Assembly (NCBI GenBank): GCA_003021085.1
Contig: PXRE01000040.1
Location: forward strand, 1 to 64,000
From: Halobacteriales archaeon QS_1_68_20
GTDB lineage: Archaea > Halobacteriota > Halobacteria > Halobacteriales > PXRE01
Direction: 5' to 3'
DNA length: 64,000 nt
The notes under the pieces were generated by a model. It ran no database searches and was not told where the DNA came from. It saw nothing but the letters and a program-made list of their open reading frames with translations. Positions 43,697-52,708 of the stretch are shown here, piece by piece. Every line of letters begins with the position of its first letter. Position 1 is the first letter of the stretch. Both the position numbers and the translations under genes were made by a program.

Positions 43697-43936
43697 TCAG
43701 TCCTCGTACTGCTCGGGCGTGTACGTCTTCACTTCGAGGGCGTGGACGTCGGTGGTCATGTGCTCGCCCAGCGCGTCGTAGACCCGCTGGTGCTGGTCGA
43801 CCAGCGACTCGCCCTCGAAGGCAGGCGAGACGACCACGGCCGCGAGGTGGTCGTCGTCGTCCCGGGGGCGGGTCACCTCCGCGCTTGCGTCCGGAATCTC
43901 CGCCTCGATGAGATCCTCGACGTCGGATGGATCCAT
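43697..43936 (-). CDS. BolA/IbaG family protein
   Basis: A 79-residue BolA fold: MDPSDVEDLIEAEIPDASAEVTRPRDDDDHLAAVVVSPAFEGESLVDQHQRVYDALGEHMTTDVHALEVKTYTPEQYED. The FEGESLVDQHQRVYDAL helix with conserved His is the cluster ligand region that pairs with monothiol glutaredoxins. ATG 43936 is preferred to GTG 43945. It lies upstream of glutaredoxin in the same direction, supporting a joint role in Fe-S trafficking. Confidence 0.88.
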   Translation of the reverse strand: MDPSDVEDLIEAEIPDASAEVTRPRDDDDHLAAVVVSPAFEGESLVDQHQRVYDALGEHMTTDVHALEVKTYTPEQYED

Positions 43937-44009
43937 GCTCGTCACGTTCCCGTGCAGGGAGAAAAGGTTTGGTCATCGTCCGCGCAATCGTGCCCGTCCG
44001 CCCCCGGGG

Positions 44010-44564
44010 TCACAGCACTTCCCGCCGACAGGAGCCACAGAGGTTCTCCTCTTTGACGTCGACCTCCCGGACCGTCGGCGAGAAACTCATCACGCAGCGG
44101 TTGTTCGAACAGTGTTCCAGGCCGATGGTGTGGCCGATCTCGTGGACGACCTCCTTGCGGACGCGGTCGGTGAACACGTCCGCGGGGTCGCGCTCGGAGA
44201 AGCCGTCGTCGATGGCCGCGCCGCCATCGGCGGCCGGCCGGTCATGCTCGTCTCGGAGGCGGTACGTCGAGATGACGCTCCCCTCCCCGTCGAGGTACGC
44301 CAGGCCGAAGACGTAGTTGCGGCGGTGGTAGTACAGATCCTCCGTGGTGATGGCGATGTTCTTGTCGCCGGTGCCCGTCCGACGAGCGAGCTGGATGAAG
44401 TCCTCCGCGCGGTACTGCTCGCGGCCCTCGTTGTACGCGCCCGACGGAACCCGCTGGTCCTCCGTGACCCGGACGTCACAGTCGTAGACCGATCGCAGGG
44501 CGGCGGACCCCTCGCGCTTGACGTCCGCGGGGACCTCGCCAACGGGCACGATGTCGACGAGCAT
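44010..44564 (-). CDS. amzA: Archaemetzincin metalloprotease
   Basis: A 184-residue zinc protease. HEIGHTIGLEHC (141-152) gives the three zinc His plus the family Cys; NNRCVMSFSP holds Cys157 and the Met-turn; LCGSCRREVL gives the CxxC (176-179), which with the other Cys forms the second zinc site unique to archaemetzincins. No signal peptide, as expected. Substrates are unknown. It is divergent from the UPF0146 gene across 39 bp. Confidence 0.92.
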   Translation of the reverse strand: MLVDIVPVGEVPADVKREGSAALRSVYDCDVRVTEDQRVPSGAYNEGREQYRAEDFIQLARRTGTGDKNIAITTEDLYYHRRNYVFGLAYLDGEGSVISTYRLRDEHDRPAADGGAAIDDGFSERDPADVFTDRVRKEVVHEIGHTIGLEHCSNNRCVMSFSPTVREVDVKEENLCGSCRREVL

Positions 44565-44603
44565 ACCGAACGGTTATCGCCGCCGTGGCATAAACATCCC
44601 GGC

Positions 44604-44993
44604 GTGGACCCCGATACCCTCGGTGCAATCGTCGACGCTCTCAGGCCGTTCGACCACGTCGTCGAGGTCGGGATCGGGACCCGCACCGCCGTCGCGGCCG
44701 AACTGGCGGCGGCCGGGAAGCGGGTCACCGCGACCGACGTGGTCGAACGCGAAGTCCCGGACTGCGTCCGGTTCGTCGTCGACGCCGTGACCGACCCCGA
44801 CCCCGGGGTCTACCGCGGTGCCGACGCCGTCTACGCGCTGAACCTGCCCCCGGAGTTGCACCGCCCGGCCCGGCGAGTGGCCCGCCAGGTCGACGCCGAC
44901 TTCCTGTTCACCACCCTCGGCGGGGACGAACCTGCAGTCCCCGCCGACCCTGAACAGATTCCCTACGACGTGCTCTACCGGGCGCAGGATTAG
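44604..44993 (+). CDS. UPF0146 family protein
   Basis: A 129-residue protein read from GTG 44604: VDPDTLGAIVDALRPFDHVVEVGIGTRTAVAAELAAAGKRVTATDVVEREVPDCVRFVVDAVTDPDPGVYRGADAVYALNLPPELHRPARRVARQ. VEVGIGTRTAVA and ATDV form an S-adenosylmethionine-type Rossmann core, but residues for methyl transfer are not known. Restricted to archaea; function unestablished. The stop overlaps the end of pdxT by 4 bp (convergent). Confidence 0.82.
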   Translation: MDPDTLGAIVDALRPFDHVVEVGIGTRTAVAAELAAAGKRVTATDVVEREVPDCVRFVVDAVTDPDPGVYRGADAVYALNLPPELHRPARRVARQVDADFLFTTLGGDEPAVPADPEQIPYDVLYRAQD

Positions 44994-45565
44994 AAGAACG
45001 CCAGGTCGTGAATCCGGCCGTCGCCGGTCAACTCGGGGTGGAAGGCGGTGCCGACGACCGGCCCCTGGCGGACCGCGACCGGGCGGCCGTCCCACCGGGC
45101 GAGTACCTCGGCGTCGGGTCCGACGTCCGCGACCACGGGTGCCCGGATGAACACCCCGTGGAACGGGTCGTCCAGCTCGTCGACCGTGAGCGGAGCCTCG
45201 AAGGAGTCGGCCTGCCGGCCGAAGGCGTTGCGCTCGACGGCGACGTCCAGCAGGCCCAGTTCCTCGACGCGGTCGTCGTTGGCGTCGCTGGACGCGACGA
45301 TCAGTCCGGCGCAGGTCGCCAGCACTGGCTTGCCGGCGTCGACGTGTTCGCGGACCTCGGGAGCGATTCCCTCGCGGTGGAGCAACCGGGAGATAGTCGT
45401 CGACTCGCCGCCGGGCATCGCCAGCGCGTCGCAGTCGGGGACGACCCCCGACGAACGGATCTCCCGGACCTCGCAGTCGCGGTCCCGTGACGTGGCGGCG
45501 CGCCTGATCGCGGCGGCGTGCTCGCTGACGTCTCCCTGGACGGCGAGGACGCCAGCGGTGAGCAT
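44990..45565 (-). CDS. pdxT: Pyridoxal 5'-phosphate synthase, glutaminase subunit
   Basis: A 191-residue class-I glutaminase supplying ammonia to PdxS for vitamin B6 synthesis. GVLAVQGDVSEH at the start, PGGEST (51-56), nucleophile Cys85 in VLATCAGLIV, ERNAFGRQADSFE, and the His/Glu of TAFHPELTGD near 173. It begins immediately after the Sec61-beta stop, suggesting cotranscription. PdxS is not in the window. Confidence 0.94.
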   Translation of the reverse strand: MLTAGVLAVQGDVSEHAAAIRRAATSRDRDCEVREIRSSGVVPDCDALAMPGGESTTISRLLHREGIAPEVREHVDAGKPVLATCAGLIVASSDANDDRVEELGLLDVAVERNAFGRQADSFEAPLTVDELDDPFHGVFIRAPVVADVGPDAEVLARWDGRPVAVRQGPVVGTAFHPELTGDGRIHDLAFF

Positions 45566-45826
45566 CTACACCTCGCCCTGGATTGCGGCCTTGACGACCA
45601 TCCCGACCGTGAGGCCGCCGAACGCCGCGATGACGATCCAGAGCACGATAGAACCGCCGCCGCCGATCCCGACCGCGTTGATCACCTGGACGAGGACGCC
45701 GAACAACACGGCCCAGGCGACCACGGTCTTCGGGTCGATCCGGATGGCGTTCTGGTCCTCGGAGTCGAAGTACCGGACCAGTCCGGCGCTGGACATCAAC
45801 CCGCCGGAGTCGTCCTTCTTTGCCAT
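45566..45826 (-). CDS. Preprotein translocase Sec61-beta-like subunit with an extended C-terminus
   Basis: An 86-residue protein starting [48 protein letters not shown], which is the archaeal Sec61-beta pattern: cytosolic [12 protein letters not shown] motif, then one helix. It continues past the usual end (~55 residues) with a glycine-rich turn and a second hydrophobic segment ([25 protein letters not shown]). The second segment could be a genuine lineage extension or a misread. Role: accessory subunit of the SecYE channel. Overlap-free, one base upstream of pdxT. Confidence 0.75.
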   Translation of the reverse strand: MAKKDDSGGLMSSAGLVRYFDSEDQNAIRIDPKTVVAWAVLFGVLVQVINAVGIGGGGSIVLWIVIAAFGGLTVGMVVKAAIQGEV

Positions 45827-45985
45827 GCCCGCTACTCCCCTTCGGCGTAGGGTAAACCTTTCGCACCGTGTCGAGGGCGGAACCTGGACCCCGCCGTCCG
45901 TCCGCCGCCGGTTGGTTGGCTCGTGCGCGCGTCACAGGAAGGGGAAAACCCTTTTGCTCTCCGGGTTGGTACTTCCGGTCTAGCG

Positions 45986-46255
45986 ATGTCTGTCACCCTG
46001 AAGGACTTCTACGCGGACTGGTGTGGTCCGTGCAAGACCCAGGATCCCATCCTGGAAGAACTCGAAGAGGACTGGGGCGACCGGTTCGACCTCGAGAAGG
46101 TCAACGTAGACGAACAGCAGGACGTGGCCAACGAGTACCAGGTTCGCTCGATTCCGACCCTCATCGTCGAGAACGAGGAGGAGGTCGTCGAGCGGTTCGT
46201 CGGCGTCACCCAGCGCGACGACCTCGAGTCCGCGCTAGAGGACGCGGGCGCCTGA
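45986..46255 (+). CDS. Thioredoxin
   Basis: An 89-residue thioredoxin with active site ADWCGPCKTQDP (CGPC at 13-16), VNVDEQQDVANEYQVRSIPTLIV containing the cis-Pro loop, and a short C-terminal helix. It lacks the first strand-helix of E. coli thioredoxin, typical for small archaeal forms. ATG 45986 is preferred; in-frame codons upstream are unrelated. AAACCCTTTTG upstream may be promoter. Reduces disulfides in the cytoplasm. Confidence 0.9.
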   Translation: MSVTLKDFYADWCGPCKTQDPILEELEEDWGDRFDLEKVNVDEQQDVANEYQVRSIPTLIVENEEEVVERFVGVTQRDDLESALEDAGA

Positions 46256-46281
46256 ACGGTACGTACCCGGAGCGGGAGTCG

Positions 46282-46947
46282 TTACTCGAAGCGCACGCCC
46301 AGGTCGTGCATCCCCTCGTTGTGCCGTGCGACGTTGATGAGCAACGGCGTCAGGCCCTCTACCTCGGGAGCGTTGCCGAGCGGCCCGGCATCGAGCGCGC
46401 GTAGCCCCTCGATTCCGTCCGCGAGGTCGGCCACGATGTCCCTGGCGTCCGGGTCGTCGCCGACGACCAGCGTGTCCTGGTCGACGTCGTTGTCGAGGTT
46501 CGCCAGGCGGTCGGCCGACAGGTTGTGGAACGCGCCGACGACCCGGGTCCCGTCGGGGGCGGCGTCCGCGGCCAGCGCGGTCACGCTCCCGACCCCGGGC
46601 GGTTTGTACCGGAGGCCGGCGTCGTCTTTCGTCATCCCGACCGCGGGGCTGACCAGGATGGCGTCGTCGAGTTCGTCGGCCACCGCTTCGACGGTGTCGG
46701 CGACGTGGTAGGCCGGGACCGCCAGCACGACCACGTCCGCGCCGGCCGCGGCTTCGGCGTTCTCGGTGCCCTCGATCTCCCGCTCGACGCCGCGGCTCTC
46801 CAGTTCGGTGACGTACTCCTCGGCCTTCGTCCGGGCGCGCTCGCGTTCGCGGGACCCGACGACGATGCCGTAGTCGGTGTGCAGCGCCCACCGCAGCGCC
46901 AGGGCCTGTCCGATGTCGCCGGTGCCGCCGAGTAACGCGATGTCCAT
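46282..46947 (-). CDS. npdG: NADPH-dependent F420 reductase
   Basis: A 221-residue enzyme exchanging hydride between NADP(H) and coenzyme F420. MDIALLGGTGDIGQALALRWA carries the NADP loop, GSRERERARTKAEEY the phosphate-binding region, then VVVLAVPAYHV, SPAVGMTKDDAGLRYKPPG and NVARHNEGMHDLGVRFE-type end. ATG 46947 is set by the family start. Single gene. Confidence 0.88.
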   Translation of the reverse strand: MDIALLGGTGDIGQALALRWALHTDYGIVVGSRERERARTKAEEYVTELESRGVEREIEGTENAEAAAGADVVVLAVPAYHVADTVEAVADELDDAILVSPAVGMTKDDAGLRYKPPGVGSVTALAADAAPDGTRVVGAFHNLSADRLANLDNDVDQDTLVVGDDPDARDIVADLADGIEGLRALDAGPLGNAPEVEGLTPLLINVARHNEGMHDLGVRFE

Positions 46948-47109
46948 GTGCAGGCGGTCGCGCGGGTCGGGCAAAAGCGCGTCGTTCCCGGTGGTTCAGC
47001 CCGGACATGGAGACGACTCCGGACGAAAACATAAAGAACCTGACAGACTGTGCGAAGGAAAGCGTGTACGATACCACGCGGAACCTTGACAACCTCTGCT
47101 AATACAGCC

Positions 47110-48060
47110 ATGAGCAACGAATACACACCGCGACGAGACGCGCTAAGGACGGTAGGTACAATCGGTATCGTCGGGGGATTGTCCACCGCGGCTACGGCTT
47201 GCAGACCGACCGTGAGAGTGGTCAAAACAGGACTTCGCTATGAAGTCCCGATGGACAACCGGATAGAGTTAGTCCGGCCCGACTCGCGACCACCGTACAC
47301 AGTGAACACTGAACGAGGGGAGTTGTTGCTCCTCAACACGGCGAGCCAGGCCGACCGGCAAGCGATTAGTAACGCTCGGGAGTTGGCGAACGAACAGAGC
47401 GTGTCGACCGGAACACAGGTCCGGGTTGATCCTGGTGAACTAGGTGCGCTCCCGACGGACTTGTCCGTTCGGATGCGAGCCAAGGAAGTCGTTCAATTGA
47501 CCGAGCATATACGAACGCCGACGCTCACTCCGACGACGACCGACACGCCGTCGGGGACGACCGGTCGAACGGCCTCCGACACGCCGACCTCGGCCCCTGG
47601 GTTCGGAGTCGCGGCGGCGGTCGCCGCCCTCGCCGGGGCCGCCGCCCGGTTCAGTCGCCGCGTCGATTCCTGGTCAGCGGACAGACGACCCTGGCGGAGT
47701 TTCATGGTCCGGATCGAGGGACAGTGGAGGACGGCCGACCCGGTGGCTTCCGTCACTCGTCGCCGGAGTAGCCGAACGGTTGCACGTACACCAGCGCGTA
47801 CGCCACTGCGAGCGCCAGCGCCGATACCCCGACGTCGGCGGCGTAGGACCTGGTCCCCAACGAGAAGTCCAGCGCGAACGTCGTCCCCACCTTCAGGACG
47901 ACCGCGACGGCGACGAACGCCGCGAGGGCCTGCGCGGCGGGGACGGATGGCGAGTACAGGCCGCTCGCACGCAGGCGGTCGTACCCGTCGCGGTAGACGA
48001 GAAACCACGCGAGCAGAACGGCCAGTAGCCACTGGGGCACGAGTGCGATCAGGAAGGTGA
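47110..48060 (+). CDS. Tat-signal protein with PGF-CTERM-like sorting end, 3' extension doubtful
   Basis: ATG 47110 starts MSNEYTPRRDALRTVGTIGIVGGLSTAATAC, a twin-arginine signal with possible lipobox. The mature part (YEVPMDNRIELVRPDSRPPYTVNTERGELLLLNTASQADR... TQVRVDPGELGALPTDLSVRM) is unrecognised. A Thr/Pro-rich linker (TPTLTPTTTDTPSG) leads to APGFGVAAAVAALAGAAARFSRR, a PGF-CTERM tripartite signal for archaeosortase processing. The protein should end soon after RR, yet the frame stays open to 48060, antisense to the next gene. A lost stop by indel is likely; the true 3' end is probably near 47690. Confidence 0.5.
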   Translation: MSNEYTPRRDALRTVGTIGIVGGLSTAATACRPTVRVVKTGLRYEVPMDNRIELVRPDSRPPYTVNTERGELLLLNTASQADRQAISNARELANEQSVSTGTQVRVDPGELGALPTDLSVRMRAKEVVQLTEHIRTPTLTPTTTDTPSGTTGRTASDTPTSAPGFGVAAAVAALAGAAARFSRRVDSWSADRRPWRSFMVRIEGQWRTADPVASVTRRRSSRTVARTPARTPLRAPAPIPRRRRRRTWSPTRSPARTSSPPSGRPRRRRTPRGPARRGRMASTGRSHAGGRTRRGRRETTRAERPVATGARVRSGR

Positions 48061-48283
48061 ACGGGTCGGGTGGCGAGAACAGCGCGGCCAGCAACCACGA
48101 CAGCAGGAACAGGCCGACCAGCGTCCGGAGGAACCGCCAGAGGTGTTCGCGGCCCTCGCGGACCGGTGGGCGGCTTCGCTCGCCGGGATAGTCGGTGTCA
48201 CCTTCGTCGCCTACTCGTCGCGGGCGGTCCGCGTCCCGCGACCCCTCGTCGGCGGCGGGACCGTCGTCGGCCCCGCCGCTCAC
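47753..48283 (-). CDS. Four-helix membrane protein
   Basis: A 176-residue protein read from GTG 48283: an acidic ~45-residue N-terminus then four membrane segments ([83 protein letters not shown]). I know no specific family. Its start overlaps the stop of the HAD gene (GTGA), so it is coupled downstream of it. The opposite-strand frame from 47110 overlaps it and is probably not coding there. Confidence 0.68.
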   Translation of the reverse strand: MSGGADDGPAADEGSRDADRPRRVGDEGDTDYPGERSRPPVREGREHLWRFLRTLVGLFLLSWLLAALFSPPDPFTFLIALVPQWLLAVLLAWFLVYRDGYDRLRASGLYSPSVPAAQALAAFVAVAVVLKVGTTFALDFSLGTRSYAADVGVSALALAVAYALVYVQPFGYSGDE

Positions 48284-49152
48284 TGTTCGCCCTCCAGCAC
48301 CTCCGGCAACTCGTTGACGTCGTCGACGACCGCGTCGGCGCCCTGCAACTCGAACTCGACGCGACCTTCCTCGCCGCTGAGGCCGCCGCTGAGGACCCCG
48401 ACCGCGTGGTAGTCGCGGTCGTCCTCCTCGTTGGCGTTGACGACCGTCTCGACGTCGTCCAGCGAGTCGCCGACGTAGACCATCGAGTCCGCGGGGAGGC
48501 GGTCTGCGAGCGTCAGTAGCGCGTCCGGATCGGGTTTGCCCCCCTCCCAGTCGTCCATCGTGACGACCAGGTCGTCGTCCAGGCCCAGGCCCACCCGCTC
48601 CAGGGCGATTTCCGCCTCCGGCGCGGGCCGGCCGGTGAGCACCGCGATGTCGTACCGCTGGAGGAGGTACTCGATGGTCTCGGGGGTGATCAGCGGCTGT
48701 TCGTCGTAGATGAATCCGGTCACGTCCAGATCCGGTTCGTGACCCTCCAGGCGCTCGTAGAGGTCCTCGCCGAGGTACAGTTGCTGGAACACGTCCCGGA
48801 GACGCTCCTTGTTCCACTCGTTGCGGACCTCGGTCATGTCGTCCTCGTCGAGGGTCTCTTCGACGACCGAGACCGCCGCGTCGAGTCCGCCCCCGTTGAG
48901 CGCGACCTTGTCGGTGAAGCTCTGGAGGCCGTCGGTCAGGCCCCGCTCGTGGGCGAGCAGGTACAGTGCCGCGGCGTAGGTCAGCTCCCAGTCGTTGTTG
49001 AACCCACCCGCGTTCTTGAACATCTGCACGTGATCGCGGTCGATCGTATCCCCGTAGACCCGTTCGATGGACTCCACGATGGCCCGCCGGTAGGAGTTCT
49101 CGACGTCTACCAGCACGCCGTCCACGTCGAGGACGACGGCGTCCACGTCCAT
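48280..49152 (-). CDS. HAD-superfamily phosphatase (TIGR01548 type)
   Basis: A 290-residue haloacid-dehalogenase hydrolase: nucleophile Asp9 and Asp11 in [11 protein letters not shown], motif II TGRP (near 180), motif III GGKPDP, motif [17 protein letters not shown]. The long helical cap ([48 protein letters not shown]) matches the archaeal TIGR01548 group, whose substrate is unknown. ATG 49152 is preferred; sequence upstream is unrelated. Coupled to the membrane-protein gene. Confidence 0.85.
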   Translation of the reverse strand: MDVDAVVLDVDGVLVDVENSYRRAIVESIERVYGDTIDRDHVQMFKNAGGFNNDWELTYAAALYLLAHERGLTDGLQSFTDKVALNGGGLDAAVSVVEETLDEDDMTEVRNEWNKERLRDVFQQLYLGEDLYERLEGHEPDLDVTGFIYDEQPLITPETIEYLLQRYDIAVLTGRPAPEAEIALERVGLGLDDDLVVTMDDWEGGKPDPDALLTLADRLPADSMVYVGDSLDDVETVVNANEEDDRDYHAVGVLSGGLSGEEGRVEFELQGADAVVDDVNELPEVLEGEQ

Positions 49153-49349
49153 ACGTATCGTTTCGGAGTGGTCACCTCTTAAACGCATTGACTGTCGAAC
49201 TCGATGGACCTGGTCGCGGCGGCGGGTAGCGGCAGAATCTGCCAGTGAACGGCCTCCGATCCCCGGAGGGCGTCGGGTTCTCGCCACGCTCGTGGCGACC
49301 GGTGGGTCGAAGCGACGGGTAGAAGGCAGTCGCACAGTCAAGACCACCC

Positions 49350-49805
49350 ATGAGCGACGAGGGTGAGGTCCCCGACGGTGCGGCCGAGATCATCCAGCAC
49401 TTCCTGGAGAACGAGCACGGGTTCATGTCCTGGCTCGACGTGCAACTGGAGGACATCGAGTACGGCCGGGCCGTCCTCTCGGTCCCGTTCGACGAGAAAC
49501 TCACGAACCCGACCGACCCGCCGTCGATGCACGGCGGCGTCGCCTCGACGCTGATCGACACCGCGGGCGGACTCGCGTTGCGGCCGATGCTGGACGAGCC
49601 CATCGACGGATCGATGGCCACCATCAACCTCAACGTCAACTACCTGCAACCGGCGACGACCGACCTCGTGGCGACCGCCGAGGTCGTCCGTGCCGGGTCG
49701 ACGGTCGGGGTGTCCACTGTGACCGTCGAGAGCGAAACGCTCGACGGGACCGTCGAACCAGTAGCCGTCGGGCAGGGCGCCTATCGGCTGTTCCACGACG
49801 GGTGA
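49350..49805 (+). CDS. PaaI-type hotdog thioesterase
   Basis: A 151-residue hotdog-fold thioesterase: [58 protein letters not shown] carries the HGGxxxxxxDxxGG active-site motif (His/Gly and Asp). It hydrolyses acyl- or aryl-acyl-CoA esters; exact substrate unknown. Converges with the nicotinamidase-like gene with a 6-bp gap. Confidence 0.88.
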   Translation: MSDEGEVPDGAAEIIQHFLENEHGFMSWLDVQLEDIEYGRAVLSVPFDEKLTNPTDPPSMHGGVASTLIDTAGGLALRPMLDEPIDGSMATINLNVNYLQPATTDLVATAEVVRAGSTVGVSTVTVESETLDGTVEPVAVGQGAYRLFHDG

Positions 49806-49811
49806 ACGGCC

Positions 49812-50384
49812 TCAGGCGAACTCGATTTCGTCCCCGGGGGGGACCTCACCGAACAGCCAGTCGGCGTGCTCCAGGGCGTACTCTCGGTGGCCCTCCTCGA
49901 TGTAGCCGACGGCGTCCTCGACGAGGATGGGGCGATAGTCACGCAATCCCGCGGAGCCGGCGGTATGGAGCACGCAGACGTTCGCAAGCGTGCCACAGAA
50001 GACCAGGTCGTCGATCCCGCGGGCAGACAGCCAGCCGTTCATCTCCGTCTCCTGGAAGGCGTCGTAGGTGTGCTTCTCGACGACGTGGTCCTCCGGTCGG
50101 ACCTCGAGTTCCTCGACGAGTTCGGCCTCCCAGGACCCCTCGACGACGTGTTCGCCCCAGCGTTCGAACTCGTCGTAGTAGTGGGCGTCCTCGAACTGCT
50201 CGGGGGGGTGGACGTCCCTGGTGAACACGATCTGGACTCCCGCGTCACGCGCGCGGTCTACCAGACCGGTGATCGGGTCGATGACCTCCTCGCTTGCTGG
50301 CGCGTACAGGCTCCCGTCCGGGTGACAGAAGCCGTTCTGCATGTCGACCACCACGAGCGCGGTGCTGTCCGGGTTGAGTCGCAT
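49812..50384 (-). CDS. Nicotinamidase/isochorismatase family hydrolase
   Basis: A 190-residue cysteine hydrolase with the triad Asp14 (VVVDMQNGF), Lys104 (VVEKHTYDAF) and Cys137 (LANVCVLHT); cis-peptide GTLAN precedes the Cys. Metal ligands Asp/His (RDVHPPEQFED, HxxH variant) support a nicotinamidase role in NAD salvage, which is the most likely function in haloarchaea. Single gene. Confidence 0.87.
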   Translation of the reverse strand: MRLNPDSTALVVVDMQNGFCHPDGSLYAPASEEVIDPITGLVDRARDAGVQIVFTRDVHPPEQFEDAHYYDEFERWGEHVVEGSWEAELVEELEVRPEDHVVEKHTYDAFQETEMNGWLSARGIDDLVFCGTLANVCVLHTAGSAGLRDYRPILVEDAVGYIEEGHREYALEHADWLFGEVPPGDEIEFA

Positions 50385-50535
50385 GTTCGGGCGTTCGTAC
50401 GGCTGTGAACGACAAGTGTCTTCGGTTCTCCGGTCCGATGAAAATTCGTCTGCAATTCTGCGGGAGCGCGGGAGAGCCGTCGATGGTTGGCCTACTAATC
50501 GTTACTTTTTACCAGAGCCAAACTAAGCACCCACT

Positions 50536-52041
50536 ATGCGTAAATTCGCGCTGTTGTCGGTCGCGCTGATGGTCGTCCTCGCAGGTTGCGGGTCGTTCAC
50601 CGGGACATCGACGCCCGAGGCCACCGAGACGGCGACGCCGACGCCGGGTGACGGGACGCCGACCCCGACCGAGACGCCCACGCAGACGCCAGAACCCGAC
50701 GAGAACACGTCCGGATACGTCAACGGAGTGTGGTACAACCAGTCGCTCGACGTCAACACCGACGACGGGCTCGACCAGGAGGAACTGGACAAGCTCAAGT
50801 ACCGCACCATGGCCCGCCTGGAGGTGATCCGCGGGCTGCAGTTCGAGGAGGACGTGCCGGTCGAGGTCAAGACCCGCGAGGAGTACCAGCAGGAACTCGA
50901 GGAGGACGGGACCTTCGACTCCTCCGAGAACGAGCAGGTCCACCAGAACGTGAAGTGGCGGGCCTCGTTCCTCGTCGACAAGGACACCGACGCCATGGAG
51001 GAGCTGAAGGCGTTCTACGCCGGCGGCGTCCTGGGGTACTACGACCCCGCGGCGGACGAGATCGTGGTCATCTCCCCGTCGAACGAGGACGGCGTCCCCT
51101 CCGGACTGGACGAGATGACCCTCGCCCACGAACTCGCCCACGCGCTGCAGGACCAGCACTTCAACATCTCACAGTCGAAGTTCCGGGGGGCGACCACCGA
51201 GTCCGACAACGCCGTCAGCGGACTGGTCGAGGGCGACGCCCACTACATGGAGCACCTCTACCAGCAGCGGTGCCAGAGCGCCGAGTGGGAGTGCCTCGAA
51301 CGGCCCGACGACAGGGGCGGTGGCGGCGACTACAACATCGGTCTCTGGGCCACGCAGTACGCGCCCTACAGCGAAGGGCCGACGCTCATCCAGCAGCGCC
51401 ACGAGAACCAGGGCTGGGAGGCCGTCAACGAGATGTACGAGAACCCGCCGGCGAGCACCGCCCAGCTCATCCACCACGAGAAGTATCCCGGCGAGAAACC
51501 GTCCGACGTGACCATCGAAGACCGCAGCAGCGACGCCTGGTCCGTCCCCGAGATCGAGGGGGGCATCAACTACGCCTCCTACGGTGAGGCCGGGCTGTAC
51601 GTGATGTTCTGGTATCCGAGTTACGAGGCGACCCAGTCCAGCGGGCAGCTGACGAACGTCGTCATCGACTACCAGGACTTCTTCAACTTCCAGGGTCCCG
51701 GTGGCGAACTCGCGCCCATCGGACCGTACGACTACAGCCACGAGATCACCGACGGCTGGGACGGCGACAAGTTGCTCCCCTACGCGAACGACGCCGGCGA
51801 GACCGGCTTCGTGTGGAAGCTACAGTGGGAGTCCGATCAGGACGCCCAGCAGTTCGTCGACGCCTACCGGCAGCTGCTCCAGCACCACGGCGCCGAACAG
51901 ATCGACTCGGACACCTACCGTATCTCCGACGGCGGGTTCGAGGGCGCCTACTCGATCAGCAAGGACGGCTCCACCGTCGTCATCGTGAACGCCCCGAGCA
52001 CCGACCAGCTCGGCGAGGTCCGCGAGGGCGCCGGCTCGTAA
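50536..52041 (+). CDS. Hvo_1808-type surface lipoprotein with HExxH motif
   Basis: A 501-residue lipoprotein: Sec signal and lipobox VVLAGC (Cys18), then a Thr/Pro-rich stalk (ATPTPGDGTPTPTETPTQTP) likely O-glycosylated, and a globular domain with LAHELAHALQDQHFNIS (HExxH at 198-202) and EGDAHYMEHLY, a gluzincin-like metal site. It matches the Hvo_1808 surface protein family of unknown function; a peptidase role is possible. TTACTTTTTACC is a promoter candidate upstream. Confidence 0.87.
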   Translation: MRKFALLSVALMVVLAGCGSFTGTSTPEATETATPTPGDGTPTPTETPTQTPEPDENTSGYVNGVWYNQSLDVNTDDGLDQEELDKLKYRTMARLEVIRGLQFEEDVPVEVKTREEYQQELEEDGTFDSSENEQVHQNVKWRASFLVDKDTDAMEELKAFYAGGVLGYYDPAADEIVVISPSNEDGVPSGLDEMTLAHELAHALQDQHFNISQSKFRGATTESDNAVSGLVEGDAHYMEHLYQQRCQSAEWECLERPDDRGGGGDYNIGLWATQYAPYSEGPTLIQQRHENQGWEAVNEMYENPPASTAQLIHHEKYPGEKPSDVTIEDRSSDAWSVPEIEGGINYASYGEAGLYVMFWYPSYEATQSSGQLTNVVIDYQDFFNFQGPGGELAPIGPYDYSHEITDGWDGDKLLPYANDAGETGFVWKLQWESDQDAQQFVDAYRQLLQHHGAEQIDSDTYRISDGGFEGAYSISKDGSTVVIVNAPSTDQLGEVREGAGS

Positions 52042-52059
52042 CGTCGCCGCTCGCACGTT

Positions 52060-52122
52060 CCGGCTCCGATTCTGGCGACCCCGTTTCCGGTTCTGGCGAC
52101 CCCGGCTCCGATTCTGGCGAAC
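52060..52122. repeat. Three tandem 21-bp units
   Basis: Units at 52060-52080, 52081-52101 and 52102-52122 share CCGGCTCCGATTCTGGCGAC (the middle one with substitutions). They lie about 190 bp upstream of the RNase P RNA. No gene in 52042-52311; TTTAA near 52281 is the probable rnpB promoter. Confidence 0.75.
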
Positions 52123-52311
52123 AGGCGGCACGGAGAGCTTCGGCACCACCGAGGGTGGGCCGGTGCAGGCAGATTCCGGGACGCCGTGCCGCACGACCGC
52201 GACCGTCCCGGAGCAGTCCTCAGGTCACGGGGGGTGTGGTCCCGTCTTCGTTCAAAAGGGTTCGGTCGGACCATCGAACGGTTTAACCCGGGCAGTGCCC
52301 TAGATTCTGGT

Positions 52312-52706
52312 GGCAGAGGGTGCCCGGCCACCGCGGCGCCGTCGTCGCAGGTCGCAGCGGCGGACGCACGCGAGGAAAGTCCCCCCACCGCCGGGCAGGC
52401 AACCGGGCACAAGCCCGGAGCGGGAGACCGCAGGGCACTGGAACAGAAACGACACGCCCCGTCCCGACCGATGAGACGCGCGAACCCCGACCGAGGAAAG
52501 GTCCCGAGGAAAGCGAAGGGGAGTTAACCCGCCGAGGGTCGACGGACGGGAACCGGTGGAACGGCCACCCCTCGCCGGTGCAAGCCCGCGCCACCAAGGT
52601 AGCCCGGCTGGAGTCGGTTCGCCGACTCCGGTGCCGCGAGGCACGCGGGCGCGGGTGCTCAGCCGAATGCCGGGTCGAAACAGAAGGGGGCTTACTACCC
52701 TCAGCC
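52312..52706 (+). ncRNA. rnpB: RNase P RNA (archaeal type A)
   Basis: The catalytic RNA of RNase P, which removes 5' leaders of tRNA precursors. Conserved elements in order: GGCAGAGGG (P1, pairs with CCCTCAGCC at the 3' end), GAGGAAAGTCC (CR-I, 52371-52381), GGCACTGGAACAGAAACGACACG (CR-II/III region, in part 52434-52458), GGTGGAACGGCCACC and GGTGCAAGCCCG, and the 3' AGCCGAATGCCGGGTCGAAACAGAA (CR-V) then GGGGGCTTACTACCC. Boundaries are inferred from P1 pairing. It is GC-rich, as expected for a haloarchaeon. A TTTAA box at -27 fits its promoter. Confidence 0.92.
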
Positions 52707-52708
52707 AC

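Noticed and set aside
43908-44603. N-terminal extension of the UPF0146 gene
   Set aside because: Antisense to archaemetzincin; the family start is the GTG at 44604.
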